Source of the DNA: Bacteroidales bacterium
GTDB lineage: Bacteria; Bacteroidota; Bacteroidia; Bacteroidales; UBA932
DNA: 64,000 nucleotides
Assembly (NCBI GenBank): GCA_017477245.1
Contig: JAFUWY010000007.1
Location: forward strand, 1 to 64,000
Direction: 5' to 3'
Shown here: piece after piece, positions 34,483 through 43,659 of the stretch
How positions within the stretch are numbered: position 1 is the stretch's first letter
Layout: every line of letters begins with the position of its first letter
Position numbers and translations under genes: made by a program
The notes under the pieces: generated by a model
Told to the model about the DNA's origin: nothing
The model's database searches: none
Seen by the model: only the letters and a program-made list of their open reading frames with translations

Positions 34483-36003
34483 CTAATATCCTGGATTTTG
34501 TGTAAGCTTGTCGGGATTCAGTTCCACCTGGGCGTACGGGAGCGGATAGAGCAGCTCATGCTGGTCAATGGCCTGGTTGTCACCGTATTCGTACTGCAGG
34601 ATAGTCGGATGGAGCTCCGGGGCATTGACCTTGGAGTACCAGGTCTTCATGATGGAGAGCGCCGTGCCGGTGCGCACCAGGTCGAACCAGCGATGGCCTT
34701 CCATGCAGAGCTCGAGCTGGCGCTCGTCGGCGATCGCCTGCTTCAAGGCGTCCTTGCTCTCCGCGACGTCGGTCGCCAGGCCGGCGCGCTCACGCACCCG
34801 CTTCAGCTGGACAAGGGCCTTGGACAGGTCGCCCGTCTCCACGAGGCACTCGGCGTACTTCAGCAGGATGTCGGAATAACGGCTGATGATCGTATGGCAG
34901 CCGCAGTCCGGGTTGTTGCCGGAGTTGCCGTCGGCCACGTTCTGATAGTCGAAATACTTCAGGGTCATCGGGATGGTGCATCCGTAGTCCGGGGAGGAGA
35001 CCCCGGTGAAGACGACGGAGCGGCGGAGGTCGCCCTCCACGAACTTGGCCTCCAGCTCATGGGTCATCATCAGGACGTTGACGCCGAAGATGCGGCTCTC
35101 ACCCTGCCCGTCCGGATCCACGTACTGGCCGTTGATGTTGCCGAGGGCGGCACGGCCGAGGTAGTTGCTCAGGGACGGGGTCTGGTTGTGGGCGTATTGG
35201 ATCGCAAAAATGATCTCCTTGTTGTTGACATTGTTGGAGTCGAAGATCGCGGCATAGTCGGTCAGCAGGCCGAGGTTGGGGCCTTCCTTGGCGATGACCT
35301 TCTCGAAGTAACCCTTCGCCGTGGCGTAGTCGCCGCGCGTCAGGTACACGTCGCCGAGGATGGCCTGCGCGGCGGTGGCGGTCACGCGGCCCTTCTCCGC
35401 GGAAGGACGGAAGTCGGGAAGTTTGGATTCGGCATCCTTGAGGTCCTCGATGATCTGGGCATAGACCTGGTCAACCGGGGTCCGTCCGTATTCGAAGACC
35501 TTCATGTAGTCCTTGATGTCCTCCAGCACCAGGGGGACGTCGCCCCACACGCGCACCATGACATAGTAGGCATAGGCGCGCAGGAACTTCGCCTGCCCTG
35601 CCAGGTTGTTGTAGTCGGCCGTGGAGACATTCTCCAGTTTGTCCAGGCTCTCGAGCACCAGGCAGCAGCGGTTGATGATCTGGTAGCAGGCGTACCAAAG
35701 ACCGCCAATGACCGAATTCTGGGAATCCACCGTGGAATCCGACAGGGAGATATGGGCGGAAGAGTTGTTCAGCTTGTAGTCATAGGCGTTGTCTGTCGGC
35801 AGGTCGCCGATATAGACGATCGCGTTGCCGAAATCCCCGCGCATGCCCGCATAGGCGGCGTCGAGCACGGTGCCGATCTCGCTGACATTGTTCATATAGT
35901 TGTCACTCGTCATGCTGTCCGTCGGATACAAGTCGAAGAACTTGTCGGTACAGGCCGTCATGGAGAGGAGAGCGACCGTCAAGAGCAATAAGATTCTTTT
36001 CAT
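34483..36003 (-). CDS. SusD/RagB family glycan-binding outer-membrane lipoprotein
   Basis: A 506-residue surface lipoprotein that binds glycan and closes over the SusC channel. ATG at 36003 (MKRILLLLTVALLSMTAC) gives a lipobox cysteine near residue 18; a further start at 36015 is possible. SusD features: TDKFFDLYPTDS at the N-terminus, TPR-like helices with AKFLRAYAYYVMVRVWGDVPLV, and EGHRWFDLVRTG near the C-terminus. It begins 12 nt after susC and is followed by a terminator. Confidence 0.95.
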   Translation of the reverse strand: MKRILLLLTVALLSMTACTDKFFDLYPTDSMTSDNYMNNVSEIGTVLDAAYAGMRGDFGNAIVYIGDLPTDNAYDYKLNNSSAHISLSDSTVDSQNSVIGGLWYACYQIINRCCLVLESLDKLENVSTADYNNLAGQAKFLRAYAYYVMVRVWGDVPLVLEDIKDYMKVFEYGRTPVDQVYAQIIEDLKDAESKLPDFRPSAEKGRVTATAAQAILGDVYLTRGDYATAKGYFEKVIAKEGPNLGLLTDYAAIFDSNNVNNKEIIFAIQYAHNQTPSLSNYLGRAALGNINGQYVDPDGQGESRIFGVNVLMMTHELEAKFVEGDLRRSVVFTGVSSPDYGCTIPMTLKYFDYQNVADGNSGNNPDCGCHTIISRYSDILLKYAECLVETGDLSKALVQLKRVRERAGLATDVAESKDALKQAIADERQLELCMEGHRWFDLVRTGTALSIMKTWYSKVNAPELHPTILQYEYGDNQAIDQHELLYPLPYAQVELNPDKLTQNPGY

Positions 36004-36015
36004 CGCTTTGGTCAT

Positions 36016-39000
36016 TTAAAAGTTCACATTGACACCAAACGTATAGGTCCGGACCGCAGGGTAGTTACCGCCGTCGGATCCGCCCGTGGCGCCACCCATG
36101 CCGGAGGCCTCGATGGAGTAGCCGGGATACTCGTCCAGCGAGAAGAGGTTCTGTGCGTTCAGGCTCAGGCGGATGCCGTCGATACCGATCGCGCGGCACC
36201 ACTGCTTGGGCAGGTTGTAACCCAGGGAGACGTTGCGAAGCTTCAGGTAGTCGGACTTGAAGAGGTAGCGCGTTTGGCTGATAAGGGCGAGCATCACGTT
36301 CGAGGAGCCGGCCTTCTGGGAAATGCCGTCACCGATCTCGCTCGGACTGCGCCAGCGGTTGCGGGAGTAGATGCTGAAGGCGTTCTCCATGTGGCGGTTC
36401 AGACCGGAGGCATAACCGAAGCCCCAGTAGATCAGGCCGCCGTACTGGGCGTCGAAGACCAGGTTGAGGTCCCAGTTCTTGTAGGAGAACTGGTTGGTCC
36501 AGCCGGCATTGAATTTCGGCATGTTGTTGCCGCAATAGACCATGTCATCCGTGGTGACGCGGCCGTCGCCGTTCTGGTCCTTGAACTTCAGGTCGCCGGG
36601 ACCGCCCATCGAACCGTTGTACTTGGGCGAGTTATCGTTCGCATCGACAAACACGCCGTCGTTGATATACAGGTACATGTCGCCGAGCGGGCGTCCGACG
36701 TAGTTGCGGACCATGCCGCTGGCCGAGCCGTAGTAGTCATTGCCCGTGGCCAGGGACATCAGCTTGTTGCGGTTGAAGGCGATGTTGAAGGTCGTGCTCC
36801 AACGGAACGCGCCGTCGATCACCGGTGCGGAGACAGCGATCTCAAGACCGCGGTTGCGGATCTCGCCGGCGTTCATCGTGACCGTGCTGCTCTTGCCGTT
36901 GAGGTTCGGGATCGAAGCCGAAAGGACGGCATTGCTCAGACGGCTGTACCAGTCAACGGTGATGGAGAGTTTCTTGAACAGGCCGATGTCCAGACCGAGG
37001 TCGAACTGCTTGTTGGTCTCCCAGCCGAGGCTGCGGTTGGAGTAGCCGCCCGGATAGTAACCCGTCACGGCGGCGACGTTCGTCCCTTCGCCGAAGGTGT
37101 AGTTGCTGGTGTTGAGCGTGGAGGTCCAGACGTAGTTGTTGCCGATGTTGTCGTTACCGGTCACACCGTAGCTGGTACGGATCTTGGCGACGTTCAGCCA
37201 CGGGAGCTGCTTGGCAAACTCCTCTTCGGCGATGTTCCACGCACCGGACACGGACCAGAAGATACCGGCCCGGTTGTCGGGACCGAACTTGGAGGAGCGG
37301 TCGCGGCGGATGGAGGCCGATGCGATGTAGCGTCCGGCATAGTCATAGTTGATACGGCCGAACAGGGCGTCGAACGCGTACTCGGTGTTGCTGGAGGAAC
37401 CCGTCCAGATGTATGCGCCGTTGACGTTCGTGATGTTGGTGTTGCCGTAGGCGATCGGGTAGTCCGCGCTGGTACGGTCGTCCTGGCGTACGCTGTAGGC
37501 GCTGTAGAAGGCCAGGTCGTAACCGAGCAGGGCCACCAGGTTGTGCTTGCCGAACTCCTTGGTGTACGTGGCGGTCGAGGACCAGTACCAGTTGTAATTG
37601 AAGCTGGATGCACGGTAGGCGTCGATGGCGGCCAGGTTCGGCGTGGACTTGTTGCCGGTGCGGGCGGAACCGGGGCTGTAGGCGGAACGGTAGTACTCGT
37701 TCTTCTGGTTGGAGATGGAACCGTTGATATCGGTCTTGATCACCAGGCCATCCAGCGGGGTCACCTGCACGAAGGCCTGCGCGCGGGTCTGCACCGTGTT
37801 GAAATCGTTGTTGATCTCCATCAGCTTGGAGAGCGGGTTGCAGAGCTCGGAGTTGAAGTTCGTCCCGGTCGTGTGCTGCTGGATCTGGAAATAGTCGCCG
37901 TTGGGCATATACGGGCCGTAGATGGGCGGGTACGCCACGGCTTCCGCGATGGTACCGGCGGTGACCGTCGTGTTTCCGCCCGCGGTGTTCTGGCGCCGCT
38001 GGTAGGTGTAGGTCGGAGACAGGTTGACGCCGGCGGTGATATACTTGTTGATGTCCACCTCCACGTTGGCCGTGATGCCGATACGCTTGTTGAAGGAGTT
38101 CTGGACAATACCGTTCTGGTCCTGGTACTGGGCCGAGATTACGTAGCGGACCCGGTCGGTCGCACCGCGGACGGAGACGTTGTAGCGCTGGAATCCGGCC
38201 GTGCGGAAGAAGACGTCCCGCTGCCAGTCCGTCGGCGTCCACTTGGACGGGTCGTCCAGGATCGGGAGCGGATCCATGCCGGTGTTGGCACGGGCGTCCT
38301 TGATCATCTTGGCGAATTCCTCGGCATTCAGCACGTCGATGTAACGCTGGGGCTGGGAGACACCGCCTTGGACGCTGAACGACACCTTCGGAGCACCCTT
38401 CTGACCCCGCTTGGTCGTGATCATCACGACGCCGTTACCGGCACGGGAACCATAGATGGCGGCAGAGGCGGCATCCTTGAGGACGGTGATGTTCTCGATG
38501 TCCTCGGCGGAAAGGTTGGAGAAGAAGGAGGCGTCGTTGGTCGGGAACCCGTCGATGACGAACAGCGGATCGCTGGACGCGGTCAGGGAGCCCGTACCGC
38601 GGATGCGCATCGAGACGTTGCTGCCCGGCTGGCCGTCGCCCTGGACGATATACAGGCCGGGGAGCTGGCCATAGAGGGACTCACCGAGCGTACCGACCGG
38701 CATCTTCTCGATCTTGTCGGTCTTGACCGTGGACACGGCCGTGGTCAGCGAGCGTTTCGGCAGGTTGCCGTAACCGACGGAAACGGCCTCCTGCAGCATG
38801 ATGGCGTCCTCTTCCAGGACCACCCGGACCGGCGTGGCGGCATTGGAGACCGTGACGTCCTGGTCCAGATATCCCAGGCAGGAGACGGTGAGCACGGAGC
38901 CCGCCGGCGCCTGGATGGAGAAACGGCCGCCGACATCGGTGATGACACCGGTGTTCTGGCGTCCCTTCACATAGACACCGGCTCCGATCACCGGCTCGCC

Positions 39001-39357
39001 CTTGGCGTCCAGGACCTGGCCTGAGACCATTCCGCGGGCCTGCTGGGCCGCGGCGGCATTCTCTGTTTTCCTGCTGACGATGATGTTCTTTCCGACAATC
39101 GTAAACGTGACGTCCTGGCCGGAAAGGATCTGCCCAACTGCCTCGGAAAGCTCCTTGGCATCCACGCTCACGGTCCTGCCGGTGTCGATATCCCCGGTCT
39201 TGTAGACAAAGGAATACCCGGCGGACCGCTGCAGTTCCGCAATGGCCTGCCTGACAGGCACGCGGTCAAGCTTCAAGGAGATGTTCTGGGCAAAAGCAGC
39301 TGATGAGATAAGCAGCCATAAAGCTGCCAGACAAATGGCAGTTATTCTTTTACTCAT
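36016..39357 (-). CDS. SusC/RagA family TonB-dependent transporter with STN signalling domain
   Basis: A 1113-residue outer-membrane importer. Signal peptide up to AFAQ; residues about 25-95 form an STN (secretin/TonB N-terminal) domain ending IVGKNIIVSRK; then a CarboxypepD-like domain (GQVLDAKGEPVIGAGVYVKG); the plug with SVGYGNLPKRSLTTAVS and GSNVSMRIRGTGS; and a 22-strand barrel ending in TYTFGVNVNF. ATG at 39357 is chosen for the signal peptide; the 52 upstream residues are not protein-like. The STN domain fits regulation through the adjacent FecR and ECF sigma. Predicted antisense RNA in the leader (39438-39518). Confidence 0.94.
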   Translation of the reverse strand: MSKRITAICLAALWLLISSAAFAQNISLKLDRVPVRQAIAELQRSAGYSFVYKTGDIDTGRTVSVDAKELSEAVGQILSGQDVTFTIVGKNIIVSRKTENAAAAQQARGMVSGQVLDAKGEPVIGAGVYVKGRQNTGVITDVGGRFSIQAPAGSVLTVSCLGYLDQDVTVSNAATPVRVVLEEDAIMLQEAVSVGYGNLPKRSLTTAVSTVKTDKIEKMPVGTLGESLYGQLPGLYIVQGDGQPGSNVSMRIRGTGSLTASSDPLFVIDGFPTNDASFFSNLSAEDIENITVLKDAASAAIYGSRAGNGVVMITTKRGQKGAPKVSFSVQGGVSQPQRYIDVLNAEEFAKMIKDARANTGMDPLPILDDPSKWTPTDWQRDVFFRTAGFQRYNVSVRGATDRVRYVISAQYQDQNGIVQNSFNKRIGITANVEVDINKYITAGVNLSPTYTYQRRQNTAGGNTTVTAGTIAEAVAYPPIYGPYMPNGDYFQIQQHTTGTNFNSELCNPLSKLMEINNDFNTVQTRAQAFVQVTPLDGLVIKTDINGSISNQKNEYYRSAYSPGSARTGNKSTPNLAAIDAYRASSFNYNWYWSSTATYTKEFGKHNLVALLGYDLAFYSAYSVRQDDRTSADYPIAYGNTNITNVNGAYIWTGSSSNTEYAFDALFGRINYDYAGRYIASASIRRDRSSKFGPDNRAGIFWSVSGAWNIAEEEFAKQLPWLNVAKIRTSYGVTGNDNIGNNYVWTSTLNTSNYTFGEGTNVAAVTGYYPGGYSNRSLGWETNKQFDLGLDIGLFKKLSITVDWYSRLSNAVLSASIPNLNGKSSTVTMNAGEIRNRGLEIAVSAPVIDGAFRWSTTFNIAFNRNKLMSLATGNDYYGSASGMVRNYVGRPLGDMYLYINDGVFVDANDNSPKYNGSMGGPGDLKFKDQNGDGRVTTDDMVYCGNNMPKFNAGWTNQFSYKNWDLNLVFDAQYGGLIYWGFGYASGLNRHMENAFSIYSRNRWRSPSEIGDGISQKAGSSNVMLALISQTRYLFKSDYLKLRNVSLGYNLPKQWCRAIGIDGIRLSLNAQNLFSLDEYPGYSIEASGMGGATGGSDGGNYPAVRTYTFGVNVNF

Positions 39358-39401
39358 AGTGTTAATTGATAAATGTGGATAATTGGTAGAATAAAAGAAT
39401 G

Positions 39402-39431
39402 TTGCAAAAAGAAATAATTTTTCTACCTTTG
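39402..39431 (+). promoter_or_regulatory. Consensus promoter for candidate antisense RNA
   Basis: -33 TTG (39402-39404), exactly 19 nt, then -7 box TACCTTTG (39424-39431) on the plus strand. No plus-strand protein gene starts downstream in this gap. Confidence 0.75.
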
Positions 39432-39437
39432 CGAATC

Positions 39438-39518
39438 CTTTCATTCCGGGTTTCAAACGGTTTACAGCGAGAGGATATTTCCACGCAGGGAGATGGACTG
39501 GATCTCTCTGCATTTTTT
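39438..39518 (+). ncRNA. Candidate cis-antisense small RNA in the susC leader
   Basis: A predicted transcript of about 80 nt, from the consensus promoter at 39402-39431 to a terminator hairpin with a T6 tail at 39485-39518. It contains no plausible small coding region. It is complementary to the region 81-161 nt upstream of the susC ATG, which would be the susC mRNA leader. Antisense RNAs placed this way (DonS in Bacteroides fragilis) repress their PUL. The exact 5' end is estimated as about 7 nt after the -7 box. Confidence 0.65.
39485..39518 (+). terminator. Terminator of the candidate antisense RNA
   Basis: A 10-bp stem GCAGGGAGAT/ATCTCTCTGC with one G-U pair (39485-39494 and 39502-39511), a 7-nt loop, then ATTTTTT. 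The T tract lies on the plus strand only, which fixes the direction. Confidence 0.8.
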
Positions 39519-39602
39519 ATCCCCTGTCCGTTCAGGCTGAAGAGGTGGGAATCGGTTTCATCGGCATTTTGATTAAAGGGTTGGACATATGGGATCTATC
39601 GG

Positions 39603-40601
39603 TCAATACAAAACAATCTTCGTCCCGACCTTGCGGTAGTGGATGTTCCCGGTGGCCGCGAAACGATCCAGTATCTCATCGATGGTCAGGTCCTTGCGGT
39701 CGAAGCCGCCGTAGAAACGCTGCGTCAGGAGAGAATCCGAGGCGATCTCGATCTCGACCCCATAGCCCCGCCGCAGTTCCTTGACGATATCCACCAGCAG
39801 TTCGTCATTGAAGAAGAGCCGGCCCTTCACCCATGCGGAATGGTTGTCGGGCTGCGTCCCGTCGATGCGCATGTGGCCCGTGCGGTTATTCAGGACCGCC
39901 TTCTGCCGGGGGGACAGGATGCGCTCGGACTCCTCGAGGAGCAGGTTCTTCAGGCTCACGGACCCCTCTTCGAGGGACACGACCGCCTCGTCGTCGTCCG
40001 GATAGCTCCGGAAGTTGAATTTCGTGCCCAGCACCCGGACCTGCAGGGTCGGCGTCGTCACCACGAAGGGCTTCGACGCGTCCCGGGTCACGGAGAAGAA
40101 ACACTCTCCCGACATCTCGACCTGCCGGTCCTGCAGGCCGAATCCCTGGGAATAGACGAGCCGGGACCCGGCGTTCATCCACACCTCCGTGCTATCAGGA
40201 AGCAGGATGCGGGACTGGGAGCTCAGGGGCGCCTCAATGACGATATCGGCAAAGGAATCCCGGACCTGCTGCTCCCCCTTGCGGTAGGAGAAGAACACGG
40301 CGGCCGCGATCACGGCCAGCGAGCAGGCCAGCTGCCACGCCCAGGCATGGCGGACCTGGGGGCGATAGCGGCGCCCGGCACGGCGGGCTTTCTGGCGGAA
40401 ACGCCGGTAGGCCTTGTCCGCGTCGTACTCCGCGGCAGCGGACTCTGCCCGTACAGCCGTCCACACCTCATGCATGTCGGTAAAATATTTCCTGTGGTCC
40501 TGGGAGGAAGACACCCACGCCCGCAACTCCTCCGACTCGGCGGAGGAGAGCTGCTGCTCGAAGCAGCCCAGCATCAATTCGATCAAACGGTCTTCTTCCA
40601 T
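39603..40601 (-). CDS. FecR family anti-sigma factor
   Basis: A 332-residue inner-membrane regulator. A cytoplasmic sigma-binding N-terminus (residues 1-85) precedes one membrane segment (AWQLACSLAVIAAAVFF) and a periplasmic FecR domain (LPDSTEVWMNAGSRLVYSQGF, VRVLGTKFNFRSY) plus a C-terminal DUF4974-like STN-interacting domain. ATG at 40601 (MEEDRLIELM) is chosen over a GTG at 40625. It would hold the ECF sigma until the SusC STN domain signals glycan import. It lies downstream of the sigma gene and upstream of susC. Confidence 0.9.
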   Translation of the reverse strand: MEEDRLIELMLGCFEQQLSSAESEELRAWVSSSQDHRKYFTDMHEVWTAVRAESAAAEYDADKAYRRFRQKARRAGRRYRPQVRHAWAWQLACSLAVIAAAVFFSYRKGEQQVRDSFADIVIEAPLSSQSRILLPDSTEVWMNAGSRLVYSQGFGLQDRQVEMSGECFFSVTRDASKPFVVTTPTLQVRVLGTKFNFRSYPDDDEAVVSLEEGSVSLKNLLLEESERILSPRQKAVLNNRTGHMRIDGTQPDNHSAWVKGRLFFNDELLVDIVKELRRGYGVEIEIASDSLLTQRFYGGFDRKDLTIDEILDRFAATGNIHYRKVGTKIVLY

Positions 40602-40668
40602 GGATACTATTTTGGTCCGATTCACTGATATGACAAGGCAGAAGGACGGACGGGTAGTGCGGACGGGA

Positions 40669-41244
40669 CTAAAAATGCAGGAAAAACAGGAGGGCCGCGG
40701 CCAGGTAGCGGGCCAGGTGCTCCCGCAACAGCGCCAGAGCCTTCTTCATGTGGAATTTGACCGTGTTGACCGAGATGCCGAGCTCGCGCGCGATCTCCTC
40801 ATACTTGAGCTGCTCCTCGCGGCTCTTCTCGAACACCACGCGGCTGTGCTCGGGGAGCTGGGACACGGCTTTCTCCACTTCTTCCTCCAAGGTCAGCAGG
40901 CGGCCTTCGTAATCCTCGAGTAATATCCCCTCCAGGTCCTCCTCCCCGAGCGAAGAGAAACGGTTCATCCGCTTGGTATTGAAGGATTTCAGGTAATTCA
41001 GGCAGCGGTTTCGCACGGCCCGCAGCAGATACGGGCGCAGGGATTCCCGGATCTCCAGGTCCTGCCGCTTCTCCCACAGGGAGTAGAACACGTCCCCCAC
41101 CAGGGCCTCGGCCGTGAAACGGTCGTGCACGAAACGGTCCGCGAAATGGCAGAGGACGGCATAGTGGCAGCGGAACAGCTCCCGCCAGGCCTGTTCATCC
41201 CCTTGCCGCAGCAAATCCCAGTTGTCCGCCACAGGCCCAGTCAT
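40669..41244 (-). CDS. ECF RNA polymerase sigma-70 factor
   Basis: A 191-residue sigma factor. Region 2 covers about residues 20-90 (DVFYSLWEKRQDLEI), and region 4 about 120-175 with the helix-turn-helix YEEIARELGISVNTVKFHMKKA. The C-terminal hydrophobic run LAAALLFFLHF is common in Bacteroidetes PUL sigmas. It would activate susC and perhaps neighbouring PUL genes. Transcribed from its own -7 box, divergent from the sulfatase. Confidence 0.92.
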   Translation of the reverse strand: MTGPVADNWDLLRQGDEQAWRELFRCHYAVLCHFADRFVHDRFTAEALVGDVFYSLWEKRQDLEIRESLRPYLLRAVRNRCLNYLKSFNTKRMNRFSSLGEEDLEGILLEDYEGRLLTLEEEVEKAVSQLPEHSRVVFEKSREEQLKYEEIARELGISVNTVKFHMKKALALLREHLARYLAAALLFFLHF

Positions 41245-41269
41245 GATCGTTACGCATTTATTACCCGGA

Positions 41270-41277
41270 CAAACATA
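41270..41277 (-). promoter_or_regulatory. -7 box (TATGTTTG) of the ECF sigma gene
   Basis: Exact TAnnTTTG on the minus strand, 25 nt before the ATG at 41244. Confidence 0.5.
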
Positions 41278-41311
41278 AGCAAAAAATAACGGGATTCCAA
41301 TAAAAAATCCG

Positions 41312-41319
41312 TACCTTTG
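41312..41319 (+). promoter_or_regulatory. -7 box (TACCTTTG) of the sulfatase gene
   Basis: Exact TAnnTTTG on the plus strand, 20 nt before the ATG at 41340. No clear -33 element. Confidence 0.55.
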
Positions 41320-41339
41320 AACAAACCAATGACCATCCG

Positions 41340-42896
41340 ATGAAACGTCTCATTCCCCTCTCCCTGGGCCTGCTCGCCGGTGCTGCGGCCGTCCAGGGCG
41401 CAGAACCCAAGGTTCCCCGGAAAGCCAAGGCCCAGCCCAAGATGAACGTCCTGTTCATCATGTCCGACGACATGCGCACGGACTGGAAAGTCTACGGCAC
41501 CCCGCAGATGCACACCCCCAACCTGGACGCCCTCGCCGGACGCGGCGTGCTCTTCCAGCACAATTACTGCCAGTACCCGCTCAGCGGCCCGTCCCGCACC
41601 TCGCTGCTCTCCGGGCACCGTCCCGTCTCCACCCGGATCTACGACAACTCCCCCTGGTGGGGCGCCGACCATCCGGAGTGGCACAGCCTGCCGATGTACT
41701 TCAAGGAGAACGGCTACACGACCTACGTCGCCGGCAAGATCTTCCACGCCGGCATCGAGGACACGGAAGCCTGGGACTTCGGCGGCTGGGAGCGCCGGCG
41801 CAATACGGGCGTGGGCGACTTCAAGCCCTCCTACTTCTCCGCCGACGAGCACCGCAAGTGGGTCGAGAGCCGGGGCGGCGGTGTCAAGCTGATCAAATAC
41901 AACGGCATCCGCGAGATGGGGCCCGGCGACGAATACCTCGTCGGCCACGGCCGCGACTCCGACCGCTGGGGTCCTGACGAGACCCGCTACATCAGCGAGG
42001 AGGAGAACACCGACAAGGCCATCGGTTTCATCCGCGACGCCGCCAAGAAGAAGGGAGAGCCGTTCTTCATTGCCTGCGGCTATTCCAAGCCCCACTCCCC
42101 CTTCCTCTGCCCGCAGCGTTTCTTCGACCTCTACAAGGACGTGGAGATCCCCCTCGCCGAGGACTTCTGCGCCTGGCCGATGATCCCGCGCGGATTCCCC
42201 GCCGGGGCCATCCGTGAGATCAACGCCGACGTGTTCATCAACCGCCGCTGCTCCCCCGAGGAGGCCAGGGAGGCCCTCCGGGCCTACTGGGCCTGCATCA
42301 GCTACGTGGACTGGAATGTCGGCCGGCTGATCGCCGCCCTGGACGAAGAGGGGCTCGCGGACAACACCATCATCGTCTTCTGCGTGGACCACGGCATGCA
42401 GATGGGCGAGAAGGGCAAGTGGTCCAAGGCCGGTTCGCTCTGGGAAGAAGGCACCAACACGCCGCTCGTGGTCGTGGACCCGCGCGCCAAGGCCAACGGC
42501 AAGGTCACGTACCGCATCACGGAGAACCTCGACATCTACCCGACCCTGGTCGAGCTCTGCGGCCTGCCGGCAAAGCCCGACCTCGAGGGCACCAGCTTCG
42601 CCCGGCTGCTCGATGATCCCGAAGCCGAATTCGACAAGCCGGCCTACACAGTCTGGAACAACCACGGCAAGGGCGTCACGGGCGTCGGCATCCGCACCGA
42701 GCGCTGGCGCTACGCCGAGTACTTCGGCGCCGGCGCCGGCTGCATGCTGATCGACGAAGTCAACGACCCGCACGAACTCGTGAACCAAGCCGACCAGCCG
42801 GAGCATGCCGAACTGGTCGCACGCTTCCACAAGCTCGCCCAGGACTATGTCAAGGGGCAGCGGGAGCTCACCAAAGAAGAAGCCGGGATCCGCTAG
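41340..42896 (+). CDS. S1-family sulfatase, serine-type, iduronate-2-sulfatase-like
   Basis: A 518-residue exported arylsulfatase-type enzyme. Signal peptide MKRLIPLSLGLLAGAAAVQG. Calcium ligands Asp43-Asp44 lie in MSDDMR. The formylglycine motif is SGPSR (Ser82-Arg86) in PLSGPSRTSLLSG, so the modified residue is serine, not cysteine, and needs an anSME-type maturase (none in the window). The stretches STRIYDN and FKENGYTTYVAGKIFH resemble iduronate-2-sulfatases. It would remove sulfate from a uronic acid or sugar unit. Divergent from the ECF sigma, so plausibly part of the PUL. Confidence 0.88.
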   Translation: MKRLIPLSLGLLAGAAAVQGAEPKVPRKAKAQPKMNVLFIMSDDMRTDWKVYGTPQMHTPNLDALAGRGVLFQHNYCQYPLSGPSRTSLLSGHRPVSTRIYDNSPWWGADHPEWHSLPMYFKENGYTTYVAGKIFHAGIEDTEAWDFGGWERRRNTGVGDFKPSYFSADEHRKWVESRGGGVKLIKYNGIREMGPGDEYLVGHGRDSDRWGPDETRYISEEENTDKAIGFIRDAAKKKGEPFFIACGYSKPHSPFLCPQRFFDLYKDVEIPLAEDFCAWPMIPRGFPAGAIREINADVFINRRCSPEEAREALRAYWACISYVDWNVGRLIAALDEEGLADNTIIVFCVDHGMQMGEKGKWSKAGSLWEEGTNTPLVVVDPRAKANGKVTYRITENLDIYPTLVELCGLPAKPDLEGTSFARLLDDPEAEFDKPAYTVWNNHGKGVTGVGIRTERWRYAEYFGAGAGCMLIDEVNDPHELVNQADQPEHAELVARFHKLAQDYVKGQRELTKEEAGIR

Positions 42897-42937
42897 GACC
42901 CTGGCTTCTTGCTCATTCCCAAGTTAAAGGAAACTGC

Positions 42938-43282
42938 CTACGCCTTCTCCTTCGGTTCGTCCGGACCGGCCGTCATGACGGTCGTCGTCCGGTTGACCGG
43001 CAGGGAGAAGGCGATGCCTTGTGCGTCGCCGGCGAGGCCTGCCTCCTTGTAGACAGCCTTCAGGACCGCGTCCTTGATCTCCCGCGGCACGAGGATCATG
43101 ACCATCTCCTTGTCAGGCTGGATGTTGATATTGAAGAATTCCTCCGCCTCGGGGTTGGCGGAGCCGCGCGCCCGCAGGATCGTGCCGCCCTTGGCACCGG
43201 CGGTGCGGGCCGCCTCCATGACGTTCTGTGAGAATCCTGCATTCACGATGCAGAGTACGAGTTCAAAGCGGTTCTCTTCCAT
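42938..43282 (-). CDS. PII-like signalling protein (DUF1538-associated)
   Basis: A 114-residue protein with the ferredoxin-like fold signs of the PII superfamily: FELVLCIVNAGFSQNVMEAA, then ARTAGAKGGTILRARG (close to the PII B-loop region) and MVMILVPREIKDAVLKAV. The T-loop is short and lacks the tyrosine that GlnB proteins carry. Last of a three-gene operon with another PII-like gene (1 nt gap) and a DUF1538 membrane protein, so it likely senses a small molecule and binds that protein. Confidence 0.8.
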   Translation of the reverse strand: MEENRFELVLCIVNAGFSQNVMEAARTAGAKGGTILRARGSANPEAEEFFNINIQPDKEMVMILVPREIKDAVLKAVYKEAGLAGDAQGIAFSLPVNRTTTVMTAGPDEPKEKA

Positions 43283-43283
43283 A

Positions 43284-43658
43284 TTACGCGTCCTCCTTGA
43301 CAGTGCGCTTGTCGTTGCTTAAGAATCCATAGGTAAGGGTCCCGATGACGCTGGTCAACGGGACGGTGAAAGCGATGCCCTTGTAGTCCGGGCCTTTCCG
43401 GAACGTATCGTCGAGCAGCTCGATCAGCCCGCCTGCCTGGTCGGACCGGACCACACTGGCGATCAACGTCTTGGGCCGCTCCGTCAGGCCCAGGTAATCC
43501 AGGATCAGGTGCGTCGTCCCCTTGGCCGGGACCGTCAGCTGGAGGTTGGCCTTGTGGGACTGGATCAGGCTGGAGAAATAGGCCGCCTTGTTGTTGTGGA
43601 CGACGGCCAGCAGCAGCTCCAGCTTCATCGGAGCGATATTTCTGGTGTTCTTCTCCAT
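43284..43658 (-). CDS. PII-like signalling protein (DUF1538-associated)
   Basis: A 124-residue PII-superfamily protein, divergent from its neighbour: KLELLLAVVHNNKAAYFSSLI, then AKGTTHLILDYLGLTERPKTLIASVV and GGLIELLDDTFRKGPDYKGIAFTV. The order of strands and helices follows PII, but the B-loop is weak. It starts 1 nt after the DUF1538 stop and ends 1 nt before the second PII-like gene, implying a fixed partnership of all three. Confidence 0.75.
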   Translation of the reverse strand: MEKNTRNIAPMKLELLLAVVHNNKAAYFSSLIQSHKANLQLTVPAKGTTHLILDYLGLTERPKTLIASVVRSDQAGGLIELLDDTFRKGPDYKGIAFTVPLTSVIGTLTYGFLSNDKRTVKEDA

Positions 43659-43659
43659 C

